Assembly (NCBI GenBank): GCA_964371715.1
Contig: CAYJNO010000014.1
Location: 1 to 51,786, forward strand
DNA: 51,786 nt
Direction: 5' to 3'
Source: CAYJNO01 sp964371715
GTDB taxonomy: Bacteria > Bacillota_I > Bacilli_A > Erysipelotrichales > Erysipelotrichaceae
In this document: in pieces, positions 49,202-51,786 of the stretch
Numbering within the stretch: position 1 is the stretch's first letter
How the letters are laid out: each line of letters begins with the position of its first letter
Position numbers and translations under genes: made by a program
The notes under the pieces: generated by a model
Told to the model about the DNA's origin: nothing
The model's input: only the letters and a program-made list of their open reading frames with translations
Databases searched by the model: none

Positions 49202-49216
49202 GATAAGGGTGAAATT

Positions 49217-50038
49217 ATGAAATATCAAGAATATATAGAAAAGATTTTTAATAGAAAAGTTGTATTATCTAAATTAAATAAAGGTTTAACTAATGATATT
49301 TATACGACTGTGGTTGATGGGATTAAATATGCCATTAGAATACCTAAAGATGATTCTGAATTAATCATTAATATTGAACATGAAAAAGATATACTAAAAT
49401 ACACTAATAATTTAGATATTGATGTACAAGAGTATTATTTTGATGAAAAAACAAGAGTAAGAATCACTTATTTTGTTGAAGTAGATGAATTTCAAGATTA
49501 CGATGATGATAATAAATATCGAAAAGTAGCCAAAATGTTAAAGAAATTACATAGCATGGAAAACAATGTGAAACACGTGTTTGACCCAATTAAAACTTTT
49601 TATAAATATCATTCAAACATAAAAAATATGTTATTTGATATTGATGAATATATGATTATAATCGATAAAGTACAATCTATCGACTTTAATCCATGTGTAT
49701 GTCATAATGATTTAGTTAGTGGTAATTTGTTGTTTGCAAAGGATAAAGAATATTTAATTGATTATGAATATGCTGGTTTAAATGACCCTTTATTTGATGT
49801 AATGAGTTTTTTTACTGAAAATGATATTTATGACGATCATAAGAGAAAATTATTTTATGATGAGTACTTTGATAATTTAGATGAAAACACTATTGAAAAT
49901 TTAAAAATATACGAAGGATTTCATAATCTGTTGTGGCTGTGTTGGGCTAATATGATGTATGAATTACGTAAAGAATCAATATATTATGAAATTGCTTTAA
50001 ATAAGTATAGCAATTTAGTGAAATTCTTCGTAGAATAG
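49217..50038 (+). CDS. LicA/choline-kinase-type phosphotransferase
   Basis: Kinase-fold enzyme of 273 aa, probably phosphorylating choline, ethanolamine or a related small alcohol. The ATP-side motifs are an N-terminal GLTNDIYTTVVDGIKYAIRI (with the phosphate-anchoring Lys/Arg), the catalytic CHNDLVSGNLLF (Brenner HxDxxxxN), and IDYEYAGLNDPLFDV (metal-binding DxE and the family's NDP-FD). I start at 49217, which follows AAGGGTGA; upstream in-frame codons overlap rdgB and the promoter. No other lic genes are present, so the substrate is open; the TIGR/COG group also contains thiamine kinases. Confidence 0.85.
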   Translation: MKYQEYIEKIFNRKVVLSKLNKGLTNDIYTTVVDGIKYAIRIPKDDSELIINIEHEKDILKYTNNLDIDVQEYYFDEKTRVRITYFVEVDEFQDYDDDNKYRKVAKMLKKLHSMENNVKHVFDPIKTFYKYHSNIKNMLFDIDEYMIIIDKVQSIDFNPCVCHNDLVSGNLLFAKDKEYLIDYEYAGLNDPLFDVMSFFTENDIYDDHKRKLFYDEYFDNLDENTIENLKIYEGFHNLLWLCWANMMYELRKESIYYEIALNKYSNLVKFFVE

Positions 50039-50068
50039 AATAGATGTATAACAAATGGAGGGAATTAA

Positions 50069-51715
50069 ATGATTATACCATGGAATGAAATAGTTGGTGG
50101 TTTTGGACTATTTATGTTTGGAATTAAGTTTATGGGAGACGGTTTAAAAAGTGTAACCGGAGATAAACTTAGAGACTATATCGATAAATACACGTCAAGA
50201 CCTATAATGGCGGTGTTAATCGGTATTATTATCACGATTTTAGTGCAATCAAGTAGTGCAACTACAGCAATTGTTATTGGACTTGTTAGAGCTGGACTAA
50301 TGAAATTAGATCAAGCAGCTGGAATTGTAATGGGAGCTAATATAGGAACAACTGTAACAAGTTTCTTAATTGGTCTTGATTTTGAATCATATGCATTATA
50401 CTTTGCTTTTGCAGGTGCTATGTTATTTGTATTCTCAAATTCGAAGAAAACTAAATATATTGGTGAAATATTATTAGGATTTGGTGTTTTATTTTATGGG
50501 TTAACCATAATGGGAGATGCCTTAAAACTTATAAGTAAGTTCCCAGAATTTGAAGCTTTTGCACAATCAATGACAAATAACCCACTTCTTGGATTATTTG
50601 CTGGTACAATTATGACAACTGCTATTCAATCAAGTAGTGCTGTTATTGGTATCGTACAAAAAATTTATGAAACAAACATTGATATCTTGCCTTTTGCTGC
50701 TGTATTACCATTCGTTTTTGGATCAAATATCGGAACAACAATAACTGGTATACTTGCTGCCCTTGGAGGTTCATTAGCAGCTAGAAGAACTGCAGCAATC
50801 CATACATTCTTTAATGTATTGGGGACTATACTTGCAATGTTATTACTATATCCATTCGCAAACCTAATTGGCTATTTAACAATAGAATTTGGGTTAAGCC
50901 CAATGATGCAAATAGCAGTAGCTCATATTATATTTAATGTTGTTGCTACAATTATCTTCTTCCCATTCTTACGCTTAATGTGTCAAGGGGTTAAGAAGAT
51001 TATTCCTGGAAATGATGTTGAAGTAATTGATGTAAATATTAATGAATTAGATACAAACTTAGCACACACTTTACCAAGTGCTGCCTTAGAAGTAGCAAAA
51101 ACTGCAACAATTAAACTAAAAGATGTTACTGAAGATATTGTTATTCAAAGTAGAAGTTATCTAAGAAATACAAAACCAACTAACGAAGATAAAGAAATAA
51201 TTCTTCAAACAGAAGGTTTAATTAATAACTTAGATAGAAAAATTACAGCATATTTATTAGATATATCTAAACAAGAATTAACTGATGAAGATGTAGATAA
51301 TTATAGTTTAAACCTAGAAGTTATCAAAAACTATGAACGCATTGGTGATTTAACTGTAAATTTATTAGAGTTTTATGAAATGATTAACGAAAATAAATCA
51401 TCTCTAAGTGATGTTGCAAAAGCAGAACTTGAAGAAATGTATGAAGTATTCTTAAAGATGTTTGAAACTTCAAATGAAATTTACATAACTGGTGATTGTT
51501 CAAAATATGAAGATTTATTAAAATACGAAGAAACTATTGATAGATTAGAATATAACAATCGTCAAAACCATTTTAAGCGTATGGGTAGTGGTTCTTGTAC
51601 AGATACTGTTGCTTCATCTGTTTATTGTGATATTTTAGGTATTTTAGAAAGAATGAGTGATCATTCTTATAATATAGCAAAATATATTGTTAACTTAAAT
51701 ATTAATTCAAAATAA
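50069..51715 (+). CDS. Na+/phosphate cotransporter with PhoU-like C-terminus
   Basis: NptA/YjbB-type Na+/Pi cotransporter, 548 aa. Two inverted membrane repeats each contain the hallmark QSSSA motif: VQSSSATTAI (60-69) and AIQSSSAVIG (about 188-197). Each is followed by GANIGTT/GSNIGTT. Residues about 340-540 are a cytoplasmic helical PhoU-like domain, probably controlling transport. TGGAGGG lies before the ATG. It is 30 bases after the kinase gene and may be cotranscribed with it. The transport direction (uptake or export) is not visible. Confidence 0.92.
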   Translation: MIIPWNEIVGGFGLFMFGIKFMGDGLKSVTGDKLRDYIDKYTSRPIMAVLIGIIITILVQSSSATTAIVIGLVRAGLMKLDQAAGIVMGANIGTTVTSFLIGLDFESYALYFAFAGAMLFVFSNSKKTKYIGEILLGFGVLFYGLTIMGDALKLISKFPEFEAFAQSMTNNPLLGLFAGTIMTTAIQSSSAVIGIVQKIYETNIDILPFAAVLPFVFGSNIGTTITGILAALGGSLAARRTAAIHTFFNVLGTILAMLLLYPFANLIGYLTIEFGLSPMMQIAVAHIIFNVVATIIFFPFLRLMCQGVKKIIPGNDVEVIDVNINELDTNLAHTLPSAALEVAKTATIKLKDVTEDIVIQSRSYLRNTKPTNEDKEIILQTEGLINNLDRKITAYLLDISKQELTDEDVDNYSLNLEVIKNYERIGDLTVNLLEFYEMINENKSSLSDVAKAELEEMYEVFLKMFETSNEIYITGDCSKYEDLLKYEETIDRLEYNNRQNHFKRMGSGSCTDTVASSVYCDILGILERMSDHSYNIAKYIVNLNINSK

Positions 51716-51723
51716 TATAAAGC

Positions 51724-51755
51724 ACCTATTAAATGTGATATGATACCCAATAGGT
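51724..51755 (+). repeat. Short inverted repeat after the cotransporter gene
   Basis: ACCTATT and AATAGGT with an 18-base loop, without a T-tail. It could be a weak transcript end or an element of the next gene, which lies outside the window. Confidence 0.35.
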
Positions 51756-51786
51756 AGACATTCAAAAATAATTAAACTAGAAATGA

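Noticed and set aside
1..51786. Mollicute-style code with TGA as tryptophan.
   Set aside because: Trp is encoded by TGG throughout, and TGA ends several genes at the expected length (nusB, ABC exporter subunit 1, the VanY-like gene).

Overview
The window is a stretch of very AT-rich chromosome (about 30% GC by eye) from a low-GC Gram-positive bacterium. It uses the standard code: TGA is a true stop (nusB and the first ABC exporter half-gene end in TGA) and TGG is used for Trp. Gene content points to a fermentative, at least facultatively anaerobic member of the Bacillota, near the Erysipelotrichia or the Mollicutes border. The pointers are pyruvate formate-lyase with acetate kinase, a KtrBA K+ channel, OppABCDF, a nusB-xseAB-ispA-dxs-recN cluster and a xerD-deoB pair, as in bacilli. 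Glutamate racemase suggests a peptidoglycan wall. Lineage is inference. I see no insertion sequence, CRISPR array or prophage.

Layout. 1-9,900: an Spx/ArsC-like protein, an MFS transporter, a DEAD-box RNA helicase, KtrBA and a heterodimeric ABC exporter. 9,900-16,000: oppABCDF, with an unusual hairpin leader before oppA. 16,000-19,250: lspA-rluD-rhomboid, then a dCMP deaminase. 19,250-20,900: birA-bioY under a promoter embedded in a perfect palindrome. 20,880-25,470: a pyruvate formate-lyase whose catalytic core and glycyl-radical domain are separate genes with a 62-codon gene between them, then pflA and ackA. 26,000-33,400: a tightly coupled run from nusB to dinB; then HU.

33,870-41,020 (minus strand): an EAL phosphodiesterase with a degenerate GGDEF domain, an acidic protein of unknown family, XerD, phosphopentomutase, a SAM methyltransferase and a CCA nucleotidyltransferase. 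41,390-45,260: two identical tRNA-Arg(UCU) genes in inverted orientation bracket a cardiolipin synthase, a small nucleotidyltransferase, a CapA-like lipoprotein and a YbjQ protein. 45,300-49,170 (minus): rdgB, a DUF1461 membrane protein, trmL, a VanY-like protein lacking its zinc and catalytic residues, murI and a phosphodiesterase. 49,200-51,715: a LicA-type kinase and a Na+/phosphate cotransporter.

The strongest candidate for something under-described is the pfl locus. The core (692 aa) stops where one-piece PFL continues into its radical domain, and several in-frame stops exclude readthrough. The radical domain is a separate 79-aa protein with RVSGY. The 62-aa protein between them shares the N-terminal half of the radical domain but replaces the glycine loop with a tail carrying C-x4-C-x4-C. 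It looks like a dedicated partner, decoy or chaperone for the split enzyme. Other notable points are the hairpin between Shine-Dalgarno and start of oppA, the palindromic birA control region, the VanY pseudo-enzyme and a nested inverted repeat in the only large intergenic gap.
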